Shown here one piece after another: positions 32,493-41,750 of a stretch of 45,728 nucleotides of DNA. The DNA comes from Trinickia dabaoshanensis (GTDB lineage Bacteria > Pseudomonadota > Gammaproteobacteria > Burkholderiales > Burkholderiaceae), in contig NZ_PNYA01000044.1 in assembly GCF_002879885.1 (NCBI RefSeq), forward strand, positions 1 to 45,728, read 5' to 3'. The notes under the pieces were generated by a model. It did not search any database. It was not told where the DNA came from and saw only the letters and a list, made by a program, of their open reading frames with translations. A program made the translations under genes and the position numbers. The first letter of the stretch is position 1. Each line of letters opens with the position of its first letter.

Positions 32493-33896
32493 ATGAACCT
32501 CATCGCAAAGATTTTCGGGACTCGTTCGCTTTCGACGATACCTGCACACACGGTGTATTTGCAGCCGGGACAGTCGATGTCCCTTTTGGCCGCGATCGAG
32601 GCCGTTCGCAGTAGCGCCGACCAGGATTTCATGGCCCAATGTATGTCGCACTATTCGGGCTATCTTAGGGAGGCGGCGATTAGCCGGGCAGTCGAGCTTG
32701 GCGGCGATGCGCCTTTGGAGGCGATCGCGAAGCGCGTGAACGACTGGGTGCCCGAGGTACGGCGCGCTGCGACGAACGCGCTCCTTACCCTTTTTGCCAC
32801 CGTTCCGGCCGATCACTTCGTGCCTCTCATTCCACGGCTGCGCGATCTCATGCTGGCCACGCGCGAGGACCATCGCTCATGGGTGTTTGAGTTCGAACGG
32901 CGTCTCATTGAAGCCGGAGGCACTGAAGCGATTGTCGCTGCGATGACCGGCGCAGATTTTCGACTTAGGCGAGCAGCGGTATTACTTGGTATCGACCATC
33001 AGGTCTTATCGGTTACCGAAACCATAGAGATCGGCCTGAATTCAGGCGACGTGGTGCTTGCACGTTCCGCGGTTGCTCTGCTCGACCGCCTACCGACCCC
33101 CGACCGGCTCGAATACATCGCCCGCGCCACCGAATCTTCATTCGGTTCGATACGCTTTGCGGCCTTCAACCTCATCGCCAGCGCCGATAGCAACTCCGGC
33201 TACGAACCCTTTCTATGGCGCGCTACTCTCGACCCGCAAGGGAGCCTGCGGTCGGCGGCGGCACGATTGCTAAGGGGACGGGGCCGGGATGTTATTGGAC
33301 ATTGCACGGCGATACTCCATGCCGGAAATCTGACCTCCATGCAGGTGCGCGCAGCGCTATCGCTTCTCGTGGAACTGCGCGCGCCGGACACCCTCCGTAC
33401 GCTGAATGAGTACGCCCAATGCGAACGAACCGAGATTCGCGCGCATGCCGTCGCGCTACAGGCCAAGGTTTCGCCTACGCAACAGGACGAGATTGCCTCG
33501 CGTGCACTCCTCGACCCCTCTAGGAAAGTACGAAAAATCGGCGTTCGCCTGTGTGCACGTGGAGCATTCGTCTGTCTCGGTCTTATCAAAACGATGCTCG
33601 TCCGGCATGGAGACCGACACGCCGCCATGACGATCTGCGCAAGAGACCGGTGGGATAGCCTCGCGTGCATCGGCCTCATTACTGAAATCTGCCTGCCGGC
33701 CCATCGTGATCGATTAGATATGTCGCAGGCGCTGAAGCGCTGGATTGAAGATCCGAGAGCAGCATGGACAAAACCCAGCGGCGAGCAACGCTTACTGATC
33801 TCCAACCCGGAAGCCCGAGCACGTCTCGCCGCTCTCGCCGGTGAACGACAAGCGCAATTGTGCGCGCGGCTTAAAGAAGGTGGGATCGAGGGATAA
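32493..33896 (+). CDS. HEAT-repeat-like protein
   Basis: A 467-residue all-helical protein made of degenerate HEAT/armadillo-like repeats, e.g. VRRAATNALLTLF, LRRAAVLLGIDH, IRFAAFNLIASADS, LRSAAARLLRG and VRKIGVRLCARG at roughly 35-60-residue intervals. No signal peptide or catalytic motif is visible. Such proteins are scaffolds or binding platforms. The gene is 112 bp downstream of the VWA gene on the same strand and may be part of that system. No strong Shine-Dalgarno sequence precedes the ATG. Confidence 0.8.
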   Translation: MNLIAKIFGTRSLSTIPAHTVYLQPGQSMSLLAAIEAVRSSADQDFMAQCMSHYSGYLREAAISRAVELGGDAPLEAIAKRVNDWVPEVRRAATNALLTLFATVPADHFVPLIPRLRDLMLATREDHRSWVFEFERRLIEAGGTEAIVAAMTGADFRLRRAAVLLGIDHQVLSVTETIEIGLNSGDVVLARSAVALLDRLPTPDRLEYIARATESSFGSIRFAAFNLIASADSNSGYEPFLWRATLDPQGSLRSAAARLLRGRGRDVIGHCTAILHAGNLTSMQVRAALSLLVELRAPDTLRTLNEYAQCERTEIRAHAVALQAKVSPTQQDEIASRALLDPSRKVRKIGVRLCARGAFVCLGLIKTMLVRHGDRHAAMTICARDRWDSLACIGLITEICLPAHRDRLDMSQALKRWIEDPRAAWTKPSGEQRLLISNPEARARLAALAGERQAQLCARLKEGGIEG

Positions 33897-34133
33897 GGCC
33901 ACCTCGCACGGTCAAAGTCGCTCGACCGTATTCATCATGCGGTGGGCAGCCACCTCGCCGATGGCGCTCGTCGCCGGCGAGTTGCGGATGCTCACCCTTT
34001 CCGTCCAGGACTCGACTCGAGGCTTTGCCCTCAAGTGGTTGCGCGTTTGTGCCGATAACACACTCTTTGACCAGCGAGTGTGCCGGCTCGCACAGGTGGA
34101 ATGACGGCCACCCGAAGTCCCCCGATCGTAGCC

Positions 34134-34913
34134 ATGCATCTTCATCGCACGAAAACGTACAGCGTCATTGTCGCCTCTGTAGCCGCCCTTTTCCTTTGCG
34201 CGCATTCGCCGCTCGTATCGGCGCAAGCGGTGCAAGCCCCCTCTTCCTCCCCGGCGCATCGGCGGGACGACCCGGCGTGCGCAGGCACATCCACCCTTGC
34301 GATGAGAGTCGATGCGATCGAAAAAGCGGCCGCGCAGGGCGATCGCGTTGCCCAGCACGATCTCGGCGTTCTTTACTGGTGCGGGGAGGGTCTGGAGGGC
34401 AACTTTTCTCGGGCCGCGACTTGGTATGAGAAGGCTGCGCAACAGGGATATGCACCGTCCCAGTTCAACATCGCGCAGATGTACCTCCATGGCTACGGCG
34501 TCCAGCGAAACGACGAAATGGGTGCTTACTGGCTTCGCCAGGCCGCCGATCAAGGGGTAGCCGTCGCGCAATCCGAACTCGGCAACCTCTATTTCCTAGG
34601 GATCGGCGTGAACGAGGATCAAGCGCAAGCTGCCGCCTGGTTGCGAAAGGCCGCCATACAGGGCGACGAAAATGCACAGACGCGATTGGGCCTGATGTTA
34701 AAGAACGGTTTCGGCGTACCCAGGAACTTGATCGCCGCTTACGCATGGCTCGAGATTGCCGAGAAAACGCATCCCGCCTCCGCGGTTGGCGAGCTTGGTT
34801 ACAAGCCGCACTTGTCAGGCGAAGCGTTAAAGACGGCCGAAACGATCGCAGCCCGTTGGAAAGCTGGGGATTCGGTACCCGAGGACAGCCCGTCGCCAAC
34901 GGATACCAAATAG
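34134..34913 (+). CDS. Exported Sel1-repeat protein
   Basis: A 259-residue protein with an N-terminal signal-peptide-like segment (TYSVIVASVAALFLCAHS, probable cleavage after VSAQA). It then has four Sel1-type repeats (about 70-215): AQHDLGVLYWCGEGLEGN, SQFNIAQMYLHGYGVQRN, AQSELGNLYFLGIGVNED and AQTRLGLMLKNGFGVPRN. Sel1 proteins are usually adaptors for protein contacts. The ATG at 34134 is chosen because it gives a normal signal peptide; an ATG at 34101, with AGGTGG very close before it, is an alternative. The next exported protein starts 12 bp downstream, so the two are probably co-transcribed. Confidence 0.82.
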   Translation: MHLHRTKTYSVIVASVAALFLCAHSPLVSAQAVQAPSSSPAHRRDDPACAGTSTLAMRVDAIEKAAAQGDRVAQHDLGVLYWCGEGLEGNFSRAATWYEKAAQQGYAPSQFNIAQMYLHGYGVQRNDEMGAYWLRQAADQGVAVAQSELGNLYFLGIGVNEDQAQAAAWLRKAAIQGDENAQTRLGLMLKNGFGVPRNLIAAYAWLEIAEKTHPASAVGELGYKPHLSGEALKTAETIAARWKAGDSVPEDSPSPTDTK

Positions 34914-34925
34914 ATAGGGTATTTC

Positions 34926-36506
34926 ATGAACCAAGTACTGCGCCTCGCTACATTACTCACGCTTGCCTACCTGACTTTCACGGCAACGCAAGCCCATGCA
35001 AGTACGGCGGTGCACACCAACCCCGCCGACTCGCCCCGTTCGTTCACGAATTCGTTCGCTGATATCGGGCAAACATTTCGCCTCGCCGTCGGCAAAATGA
35101 AGCAAGGCGATGCGCGCGGCGCCGAAGAGGACCTCACGGCCCTCGTTACGAATCCGCGACTTGCCGCCGCTGGGCCCCGTTTCAGTTTCGCCGTACATAC
35201 CGCGCTTGCGTACTGCCAGCAAGGCAATCACGAATTCGAGCTTGCGTACGAGAACGCGCTCGCAGCCGGTGAGATCGCGCCGGCTGTTCGTAATCGGGAT
35301 TACTGGTATTTGCTGATGAGCGCCGCCCGGGCGACGCACCGCGACTACGTGGCAGTTGAATCTCTAGCTCACGTGCTCTTGAGTTCGCCCGAACACGCGA
35401 ACGATGTCGACGTGTCGACAATCTGGTCGGCCTATGACACGACTGCCAGCATGAACGACGGTGGCGCGCATCGTAAGTTGTTGCTCGAGGCACTATGGCA
35501 AGTCAAGTACGTGCCTAAAGACGCGTTCGAGTTGCCCGCCACCCAGCGGTGGTGGACCGATCTGTATGAGTCGTACATCGACGCCGGCGACGCAAAAAGC
35601 GCGCAAGCCGTCCTAGGGGCAATTCACGATCCTTATCAGGTATTGCGGTTGCGGGCAGATAACCGCTATCGTGAATCGATCCTGCGTGACGCGCGCGTCT
35701 CCGACATCGTCGCCGTGCAGCAAGACGACATCCGGTGGCTGAACGGCGAGATGCAGGCTCGTCCGCGCCTGATAGGCCTCGTCGAGAAGACGGCTCGTGC
35801 GTTGATGATGTCGAACCGGCTGTCGGAAACTTTGCAGCTGTTGGACGATGCGTTGGCGAACGTTGCCAAGGCACCAAAAGGTAAGCCGGCATTCGACGAC
35901 CTATCCGACAATCTCAGATGGGTGTCGGATACGCGCGCCCGCGTCCTAGCACGCATGGGCCGCTGGGATGCGGCGCTCGATGCGCAACAAGCTGCGCAAA
36001 GCGACGCGGCGGTTCCTGCCGACGATGTCGTCAGCCAAAGAATCAATTTCGGCGATTACTTGTATCGACTCAATCGGCCTCGCGAGGCATTGGAGCAAGT
36101 AAAGACCGTCAACACCGAGAACGCTAGTGCGTACGGCATGATGGAAGCGGGGGAAGTACGGGCGTGCGCGTTCGCGCAGCTCGGCGATAGGACACGGCTT
36201 CGCGCGACGATTGACGCCATGCTCGAGCAGCGTGACGTCGATGCCGACGCGCTGCGAATCGCGTTGCTTTGCGCCGACGATGAAAGCCAAATCGCGAAAA
36301 TCATTACCGCCAGGCTCCGTAACGAGCGGACTCGCAACGCCGAATTGGCGGCGGATCAGGAATACCTACCGACGCCCAACCCCACACCGTACGACCGGAC
36401 TCTGTCATTGCGCCTTCGACATGTCCTCGGACGGCCGGATGTGCACGCGGCTATAAACGAATATGGTGTTGTGGAGCATTACCCGATGTTCGCGCCCGAC
36501 GATTAA
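34926..36506 (+). CDS. Large exported helical-repeat (TPR-like) protein
   Basis: A 526-residue protein with a signal peptide (cleavage after about HAS, residue 26). The rest is helical with TPR-like pairs, for example RLAVGKMKQGDARGAEEDL, ARVLARMGRWDAALDAQQ and FGDYLYRLNRPREALEQV. No catalytic motif is visible. The family is not known to me. It follows the Sel1 protein by 12 bp and the pair may form a periplasmic complex. A convergent acetyltransferase gene ends 9 bp after it. Confidence 0.75.
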   Translation: MNQVLRLATLLTLAYLTFTATQAHASTAVHTNPADSPRSFTNSFADIGQTFRLAVGKMKQGDARGAEEDLTALVTNPRLAAAGPRFSFAVHTALAYCQQGNHEFELAYENALAAGEIAPAVRNRDYWYLLMSAARATHRDYVAVESLAHVLLSSPEHANDVDVSTIWSAYDTTASMNDGGAHRKLLLEALWQVKYVPKDAFELPATQRWWTDLYESYIDAGDAKSAQAVLGAIHDPYQVLRLRADNRYRESILRDARVSDIVAVQQDDIRWLNGEMQARPRLIGLVEKTARALMMSNRLSETLQLLDDALANVAKAPKGKPAFDDLSDNLRWVSDTRARVLARMGRWDAALDAQQAAQSDAAVPADDVVSQRINFGDYLYRLNRPREALEQVKTVNTENASAYGMMEAGEVRACAFAQLGDRTRLRATIDAMLEQRDVDADALRIALLCADDESQIAKIITARLRNERTRNAELAADQEYLPTPNPTPYDRTLSLRLRHVLGRPDVHAAINEYGVVEHYPMFAPDD

Positions 36507-36515
36507 CCGTGTTTC

Positions 36516-36965
36516 TTAGCGTGCGGGCTTACCTGCCCTCATCTGGAACGACGTGTCCGTCTCATCGACAACTTGAAACTCGAGACGTTGGTAGAGCCTT
36601 ATCGCCCGATTGCCTTTTAAAACGTTTAGCGTGACGGGTACGTTTGCCGCCTGCGCCTGTTGTACGAATTCGCCGATCAGTCGCGCCGCGATACCGCGAC
36701 CTTGACGGCTAGGCAAAATTTGGATCTGAACGATGGTCCATTCTTCACGACTGCGGAAGAATTTGAAAAGCCCGATCCTTTCCGATCCGCTACAGACTAT
36801 GTGTGCATCGCTGTAGCGATACCGAACGCGTTCCCAATGAGCCTGCTCGTCGGGCGACTCGCCGGCACGCCGTAGATGCTCGTCCATCGTCGCTCTGCGC
36901 AAATCGAACAGAAACGCCTCGTCGGCAGGCGTCGCTGAACGGAGCGTGATTTCGAGCATGCTCAT
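36516..36965 (-). CDS. GNAT-family N-acetyltransferase
   Basis: A 149-residue GNAT protein. The acetyl-CoA pyrophosphate loop is QILPSRQGRGIAARLI (Q/R-x-x-G-x-G/A), and the final strand region is GNRAIRLYQRLEFQVVDET. The substrate is unknown. GAGG before the ATG at 36965 supports that start; an internal Met at the third codon is possible. It is 24 bp downstream of the HD-GYP gene on the same strand and so may be co-transcribed. Confidence 0.87.
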   Translation of the reverse strand: MSMLEITLRSATPADEAFLFDLRRATMDEHLRRAGESPDEQAHWERVRYRYSDAHIVCSGSERIGLFKFFRSREEWTIVQIQILPSRQGRGIAARLIGEFVQQAQAANVPVTLNVLKGNRAIRLYQRLEFQVVDETDTSFQMRAGKPAR

Positions 36966-36989
36966 TCGTCCTCGCGGAGCGTCACGCCT

Positions 36990-37586
36990 TCATACAGACA
37001 TCAGCGTGACGAACGCGCTTACGACGTCCGGGTCGAAGTGCGTCCCCGATCCGGCTACGATCAGATCGAGCGCGTTGTCGGCGGGCATGGGGTCGTGGTA
37101 CGGACGCGTCATCGTCACGGCATCGAAGCAATCGGCGACGGCAATGATTCTCGCCCAAAACGGAATATCGCTAGCCTTCAGCCCCGACGGATAGCCCGCC
37201 CCATCGAACCGTTCATGGTGATGGAGAACCGCTTCCGATATTCGGTCGTGCGCGGGACCCTGCGGCCCCTGGGACGCCAAAATCCGCTCGCCGATCGCGC
37301 TATGCGTTTGCATTTGCCTAAACTCGCTTTCATCCAACGCCCCCGGCTTGAACAACACCCGGTCTGGAATCGCGATCTTACCGATATCATGCGCGAACCC
37401 CGCCTCCCTCAGCGAGCCTAGTTCGTCATCGCGGACACCCAGCGCTCGCCCCAGGGATTCGGCGAGCAAACCCACTCGCAGGCAATGTCCCGACGTATCC
37501 GCATCCCTTTCGTCCAGAGCGACGAGAAGCGCCTTATCCACATGCACGCATTCAAGGCGAGCCGCAACCGATGTCACATTCGACAT
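36990..37586 (-). CDS. Stand-alone HD-GYP domain protein
   Basis: A 198-residue protein that is essentially one HD-GYP domain. Signature parts are all present: HCLRVGLLAE, AHDIGKIAIPD with the HD pair, THSAIGERIL, HHERFDGAGYPSGL (the GYP motif), and IPFWARIIAVADCFDAVT. HD-GYP enzymes hydrolyse cyclic di-GMP in many cases. No receiver or PAS domain is attached; a short N-terminal segment precedes the domain. The ATG at 37586 follows GAGG; a longer upstream reading would overlap the neighbouring acetyltransferase gene. Confidence 0.9.
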   Translation of the reverse strand: MSNVTSVAARLECVHVDKALLVALDERDADTSGHCLRVGLLAESLGRALGVRDDELGSLREAGFAHDIGKIAIPDRVLFKPGALDESEFRQMQTHSAIGERILASQGPQGPAHDRISEAVLHHHERFDGAGYPSGLKASDIPFWARIIAVADCFDAVTMTRPYHDPMPADNALDLIVAGSGTHFDPDVVSAFVTLMSV

Positions 37587-37657
37587 TACATCCTCAAGTT
37601 CATTTGTACTGCGATGCGTTTCGTAAGGACTGAATTCCGAGCAGCGAGTCGCATCAA

Positions 37658-38116
37658 TTACCGCGCAAGACAATACACCACATCCGGGCAACCCTCTTCG
37701 TTTCTACTCCCGTCGCTGTAAGCAACGGCCAAGAACCCATGTTGCTCATAGAACGCCGCAGCATCATGGTTCATTTGAAACGTATAGAGTTGAAGCGCGC
37801 CATCGGTCTGTGACTTCACCGACTCCAAGAGGGCGGTGCCAACCCCTCTTCGCTTGAATCGAGGGCACACGTACAACTGGTCGAGCCATGCCCCGTCATC
37901 GGATAGGGAGTACGCGGCCATGCCCACTATACGGTCATCGATCACGGCAACGGTAACGCCACCCGACGGAATGAGCACGTTCGCAATCCAATCGCGCACG
38001 GCCGCTTCGGAGTGCGCGCGGGGCGCGTACGATGCCAGCGTATCGCGTGATCGCAGATATACGTCGGCCAGCTCCGCGGCATCCTTCGAGGTCGCGCAAC
38101 GCAAGATCAAGGGCAT
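37658..38116 (-). CDS. GNAT-family N-acetyltransferase
   Basis: A 152-residue GNAT protein: LRCATSKDAAELADVYLRSR begins the fold, LDQLYVCPRFKRRGVGTAL holds the acetyl-CoA loop (R-R-G-V-G-T), and NHDAAAFYEQHGF ends it. It belongs to the group annotated as general acetyltransferases; the target is unknown. It is upstream of the HD-GYP gene on the same strand with a 71-bp gap, and divergent from parA by 178 bp. Confidence 0.88.
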   Translation of the reverse strand: MPLILRCATSKDAAELADVYLRSRDTLASYAPRAHSEAAVRDWIANVLIPSGGVTVAVIDDRIVGMAAYSLSDDGAWLDQLYVCPRFKRRGVGTALLESVKSQTDGALQLYTFQMNHDAAAFYEQHGFLAVAYSDGSRNEEGCPDVVYCLAR

Positions 38117-38294
38117 ATTTTCGGTCCGGAATCATCGAAACCGCATCACGATAACAACGTCGAATCGAAATTCCAAGCTCACGTACATGGGCCGACCGAG
38201 CACGCGGTGGCGCATCCGTCAGAATCCATCCACATTTCTCGGGTATCCTGGTCCATCCCTCCACCAGCCTTACGCGAAATAGGAGAACGATGAC

Positions 38295-39059
38295 ATGCGG
38301 CGTGTCGTGTTCAACCAGAAGGGCGGCGTCGGCAAATCCACGATCGTATGCAATCTCGCTGCCATCTGCGCGAGCGAGGGCCGGCGTACGCTAGTCGTCG
38401 ATCTCGACGCTCAGGCAAATTCGACTCAATACCTCTTGGGCGCCGAGGCGGCCGGCGTAAGGCCCAACGTCGCCGAGTTCTTCGAAACCGCCCTGACGTT
38501 CAACTTCCGGCCGATCGACGTCACCTCGTTCATTCGTGCGACGCCCTTCGAGAATCTGGACATCATGCCCGCGCACCCGGATCTCGATACGCTGCACGGC
38601 AAACTCGAATCGCGCTACAAAATCTACAAGCTGCGCGATGCGCTCAATGAACTCGACATGTACGACGCGGTCTACATCGACACGCCGCCCGCGCTGAACT
38701 TCTACACCCGGTCCGCACTGATCGCGGTCGAGCGATGCCTGATTCCGTTCGATTGCGACGATTTCTCGCGGCGTGCACTCTATGCGTTGCTCGACAACGT
38801 GAAGGAGATTCAGCAGGACCACAACGCCGATCTCGCGGTCGAAGGTATCGTCGTCAATCAGTTCCAACCGCGTGCGAGCTTGCCGCAAAAGCTCGTCGAG
38901 GAACTCGTCGACGAAGGCTTGCCGGTACTGACGTCGCGACTATCGTCATCGGTAAAGATTCGCGAATCGCATCAGCAAGCGAAGCCGGTCATTCATTTGG
39001 ATCCATCGCACAAGATGGCACGCGAGTTCGTCGCGCTACATCATGAATTAAACGGCTAA
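38295..39059 (+). CDS. ParA/MinD-family ATPase without a ParB partner
   Basis: A 254-residue deviant-Walker ATPase. K9-G-G-V-G-K-S-T16 is the P-loop with the signature lysine, LVVDLDAQANSTQYLLG is switch I, and YDAVYIDTPPALNFYT is switch II. C-terminal KPVIHLDPSHKMAREF is typical of orphan ParA proteins of Burkholderia-type genomes. No ParB or centromere-like repeats are nearby, so a role in positioning some cargo, not DNA partition, is likely. AGGAGA precedes the start region. Confidence 0.9.
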   Translation: MRRVVFNQKGGVGKSTIVCNLAAICASEGRRTLVVDLDAQANSTQYLLGAEAAGVRPNVAEFFETALTFNFRPIDVTSFIRATPFENLDIMPAHPDLDTLHGKLESRYKIYKLRDALNELDMYDAVYIDTPPALNFYTRSALIAVERCLIPFDCDDFSRRALYALLDNVKEIQQDHNADLAVEGIVVNQFQPRASLPQKLVEELVDEGLPVLTSRLSSSVKIRESHQQAKPVIHLDPSHKMAREFVALHHELNG

Positions 39060-39084
39060 AGCACTCGAGCACGTCCCACCCCAC

Positions 39085-39100
39085 CGCTGCTTCGGCAGCG
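39085..39100 (+). other. UUCG-loop hairpin just before the oxidoreductase ribosome site
   Basis: CGCTGC-TTCG-GCAGCG, a very stable tetraloop hairpin, ends one base before AAGGAG (39101-39106) of the next gene. It lies between parA and the oxidoreductase. It may act as a weak terminator, mRNA stabiliser or translation modulator. Confidence 0.55.
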
Positions 39101-39112
39101 AAGGAGAACGCC

Positions 39113-40492
39113 ATGACGCGACGATTCGATGCAGTCATCATCGGCACCGGGCAAGCAGGCCCACCTCTGGCGGCACGGTTGTCCGGCGCCGGAATGAAGA
39201 TCGCGATAGTCGAGCGAGCGCGGTTTGGCGGCACATGCGTGAATACCGGTTGCATCCCCACGAAGACGTTGATTGCCAGCGCTTATGCGGCCCATCTCGC
39301 GCGGCGCGCCGATGAGTTCGGCGTGCGGGTGGGCGGGCCGGTCACGGTCGACATGAAGCAGGTCAAAGCACGGAAAGACCGGATTTCGGCGAATTCCAGC
39401 CATGGTGTGGAACAGTGGGTCCGCGGCCTGGAAAACGCCACCGTCTACCGCGGCCATGCCCGCTTCGAGAGCGCGCATACGGTGCGAGTCGACAATGAAT
39501 TGCTGGAAGCCGACCGAATCTTCATCAACGTCGGCGGCCGCGCGTTGATCCCGTCGATGCCGGGTCTGGACCAGATCGACTACCTCACGAACTCGAGCAT
39601 GATGGACGTGGACTTCCTTCCGGAGCACTTGATTGTCGTAGGGGGTAGCTACGTGGGGCTCGAATTCGGCCAGATGTACCGGCGCTTCGGTTCGCGAGTC
39701 ACGATCGTGGAGAAAGGCCCGCGCCTAATCTCGCGCGAGGACGAGGACGTGTCGCAAGCAGTCCGGGAGATACTGGAAAGCGAGGGGATCGACGTTCAGC
39801 TCAATGCCAACTGCCTCAGTGCGCGGCGTGACGCGGGCAACGTGGTGGTCGGATTGGATTGCGCCGCCGGCGCCCGCGAGGTCGCAGGCTCGCACTTGCT
39901 GCTCGCCGTCGGGCGCGTGCCGAACACCGACGATCTCGGTCTCGAGCGAGCCGGCATCGAGACCGACGCGCGAGGCTATATCAACGTGGATGCAACGCTG
40001 CGCACCAACGTCCCGCATATTTGGGCCCTGGGCGACTGCAACGGTCGAGGCGCATTCACGCATACGTCGTACAACGACTATGAGATCGTGGCGGGGAATC
40101 TTCTCGGCAACGAAGCGCGCAAGGTCTCGGACCGCATCTCGGCCTACGCCATGTTCATCGACCCGCCGCTCGCGCGCGCGGGCATGACGCAAGCTGAAGC
40201 GATGCGATCGGGACGCAAGCTCCTAGTCGGCACGCGACCGATGTCACGCGTCGGCCGAGCCGTGGAAAAAGGCGAGAGCCAGGGCTTCATGAAAGTCATC
40301 GTCGATGCCGAGTCCGGGACGATACTCGGTGCGTCGATCCTGGGCGTCACGGGCGACGAAGTGATTCACTCGCTGCTCGACGTGATGTATGCGAAGGCGC
40401 CGTACAGCACGATCAGTCGCGCGATGCACATCCATCCGACCGTGTCTGAATTGGTGCCGACACTGTTGCAAGATTTGCATCCGGTAAGCTAG
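39113..40492 (+). CDS. FAD-dependent pyridine nucleotide-disulfide oxidoreductase
   Basis: A 459-residue flavoprotein of the mercuric-reductase/dihydrolipoamide-dehydrogenase family. FAD is bound by the GTGQAGPPLAARL dinucleotide motif (about 11-23). The redox disulfide is in GGTCVNTGCIPTKT. The NAD(P) motif is VVGGSYVGLEFGQ, the second FAD site is IWALGDCNG, and the C-terminal dimer motif is HIHPTVSEL. It lacks the N-terminal HMA domain and C-terminal Cys pair of true MerA, so mercury reduction is unlikely. Substrate unknown. AAGGAG precedes the ATG. Confidence 0.9.
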   Translation: MTRRFDAVIIGTGQAGPPLAARLSGAGMKIAIVERARFGGTCVNTGCIPTKTLIASAYAAHLARRADEFGVRVGGPVTVDMKQVKARKDRISANSSHGVEQWVRGLENATVYRGHARFESAHTVRVDNELLEADRIFINVGGRALIPSMPGLDQIDYLTNSSMMDVDFLPEHLIVVGGSYVGLEFGQMYRRFGSRVTIVEKGPRLISREDEDVSQAVREILESEGIDVQLNANCLSARRDAGNVVVGLDCAAGAREVAGSHLLLAVGRVPNTDDLGLERAGIETDARGYINVDATLRTNVPHIWALGDCNGRGAFTHTSYNDYEIVAGNLLGNEARKVSDRISAYAMFIDPPLARAGMTQAEAMRSGRKLLVGTRPMSRVGRAVEKGESQGFMKVIVDAESGTILGASILGVTGDEVIHSLLDVMYAKAPYSTISRAMHIHPTVSELVPTLLQDLHPVS

Positions 40493-40515
40493 GGCTCGAA
40501 CGGCTGAGACACGAG

Positions 40516-40536
40516 AAGGACGCGTTACGCGTCCTT
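40516..40536. terminator. Bidirectional hairpin between convergent genes
   Basis: AAGGACGCG-TTA-CGCGTCCTT is a perfect 9-bp stem with a 3-nt loop, located between the stop of the oxidoreductase gene and that of the convergent DUF1697 gene. T-runs are short on both sides. Confidence 0.65.
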
Positions 40537-40557
40537 GCTCATGCTTGCGTTCGCCGC

Positions 40558-41070
40558 TCAAATGGCGGCTGCCAGTTCAGCGAGCTTCGCGATCGTATTG
40601 ATGTTGCGGGCAGTGCCTCCTGCCTCTATTGGAATCTTGAGCTTCGATCTACCCATGCCGGCGCCAAAGGCCACATAGATTTCACGCTTACCGAGGCGCA
40701 CTTCCTCGTCTTGTCTGCCCTTTACCAAGTCGAGGGTATCGGCGGGCGGAGGCGAATCGAGAAAGATCGCGACCGTCCAGTTCGGGGGTGCGTCGGGAAA
40801 CGGATTCGCGCGGAGCACTTCTTTGATCTCTTTGGCGGTGCGTACCGCCACGCGGACCGGCTTACCGGCATAAGCGGCCAGGCGCTTCTCCAGCGCGACC
40901 TTGACTTCGAGTTCGGATCGCCCTGTCGAGAACACGACATTGCCGCTGGCAATGTAGGTCCGAACGTTTTCGAAACCCTCGGCAACGCATATCGCCTTCA
41001 ACTCGGTCATCGGTAGCTTACCCGTCCCGCCGACATTCACGGCACGCAGTAGGGCAACATATGAGGTCAT
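40558..41070 (-). CDS. DUF1697 family protein
   Basis: A 170-residue DUF1697 protein. The conserved start is MTSYVALLRAVNVGGTGKLP, followed by ENVRTYIASGNVVFS and the C-terminal NINTIAKLAELA. These small soluble proteins are widespread in bacteria and their function is unknown. It has complete family length. It is convergent with the oxidoreductase and unrelated to its other neighbours. Confidence 0.88.
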   Translation of the reverse strand: MTSYVALLRAVNVGGTGKLPMTELKAICVAEGFENVRTYIASGNVVFSTGRSELEVKVALEKRLAAYAGKPVRVAVRTAKEIKEVLRANPFPDAPPNWTVAIFLDSPPPADTLDLVKGRQDEEVRLGKREIYVAFGAGMGRSKLKIPIEAGGTARNINTIAKLAELAAAI

Positions 41071-41114
41071 CTGTTTCGCTTTCTACGTAGGTTTGGTCCA
41101 AGCCCCAACTTCCA

Positions 41115-41378
41115 CTACGCGATCGAGCCATCGTCCGAGTCCGCGACGATGACGCCAATAAGCACATCGATCGCGGCTCGCCCGGCGGCTTCGGCGATGA
41201 GGTACGCCCAACGGCGTGTATAAGGACCGTTGTGCAGCAAAATCTTACCTCCGCGCGCGCCGACGACACGCAGATTGTCGCCGCCCTTGATCTGAAACGT
41301 AACGTCGTAGAGATCCGCCGCGGACTGACTAAGCTCGACATGTATTTCAAATCCGCGGTACTCGATCATTCGATACAT
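41115..41378 (-). CDS. Small hypothetical protein (YRGFEIHV type)
   Basis: An 87-residue protein that begins MYRMIEYRGFEIHVELSQ. It has alternating strands and a helical C-terminal half (EAAGRAAIDVLIGVIV). The N-terminal 'YRGFEI' element resembles the start of the other tiny proteins of this area (41463-41750 and 42220-42504). The ATG at 41378 has GGAG upstream; a longer reading is less likely. Function unknown. No membrane segment or signal peptide. Confidence 0.65.
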   Translation of the reverse strand: MYRMIEYRGFEIHVELSQSAADLYDVTFQIKGGDNLRVVGARGGKILLHNGPYTRRWAYLIAEAAGRAAIDVLIGVIVADSDDGSIA

Positions 41379-41462
41379 GAGACGCTCCGTTTGCAAAAAC
41401 GACAGTGAAACGGGCGCGCAAAGGAAAAGCCGATCAACGGCTTTCACACGCTCGCAGCGCTT

Positions 41463-41750
41463 TTACATATCGACGACTGAAGCTCCGCTCACTTTCCCGT
41501 CGATGATGTCTTTTCCCTGTTGCCGGGCGGCACGCCTCGCCACGCCTAGATCGGAATATGCGTCGGGCCGATCCAGCCGGAAAACGCGGCTTGCGGGAGA
41601 GCCGGCTACCGAGGCCGGGCGACATATCCGCACCGCGATGTCATACCCTTCGGCGTAACGGGAATGTCCGTCAAAGCGATTGAATATGCGGGCGAAAACA
41701 AGAGGATGAAGTTCATACCCCTTGTAGAGAAGAAACGCGGGTGTCGACAT
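41463..41750 (-). CDS. Small hypothetical protein, paralog A
   Basis: A 95-residue protein, MSTPAFLLYKGYELHPLVF at the start. It aligns with the 94-residue product of 42220-42504 over its length: YKGYEL/YRGLDI, YAEGYDIAVRI/YEEGFDASIRI, SRVFR/SRVFR, ARRA/ARRA and a final IID/LID. GGAG is placed well before the ATG at 41750; an ATG at 41759 is the alternative. Function unknown. It faces its paralog across a 469-bp gap. Confidence 0.7.
   Translation of the reverse strand: MSTPAFLLYKGYELHPLVFARIFNRFDGHSRYAEGYDIAVRICRPASVAGSPASRVFRLDRPDAYSDLGVARRAARQQGKDIIDGKVSGASVVDM

Noticed and set aside
33912-34571. 219-codon minus-strand frame between the HEAT and Sel1 genes
   Set aside because: It runs antisense into the Sel1 repeats and shows no family-like sequence.
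39113-40492. Mercuric reductase
   Set aside because: The protein lacks the N-terminal metal-binding domain and C-terminal Cys pair of MerA, and no mer genes are nearby.
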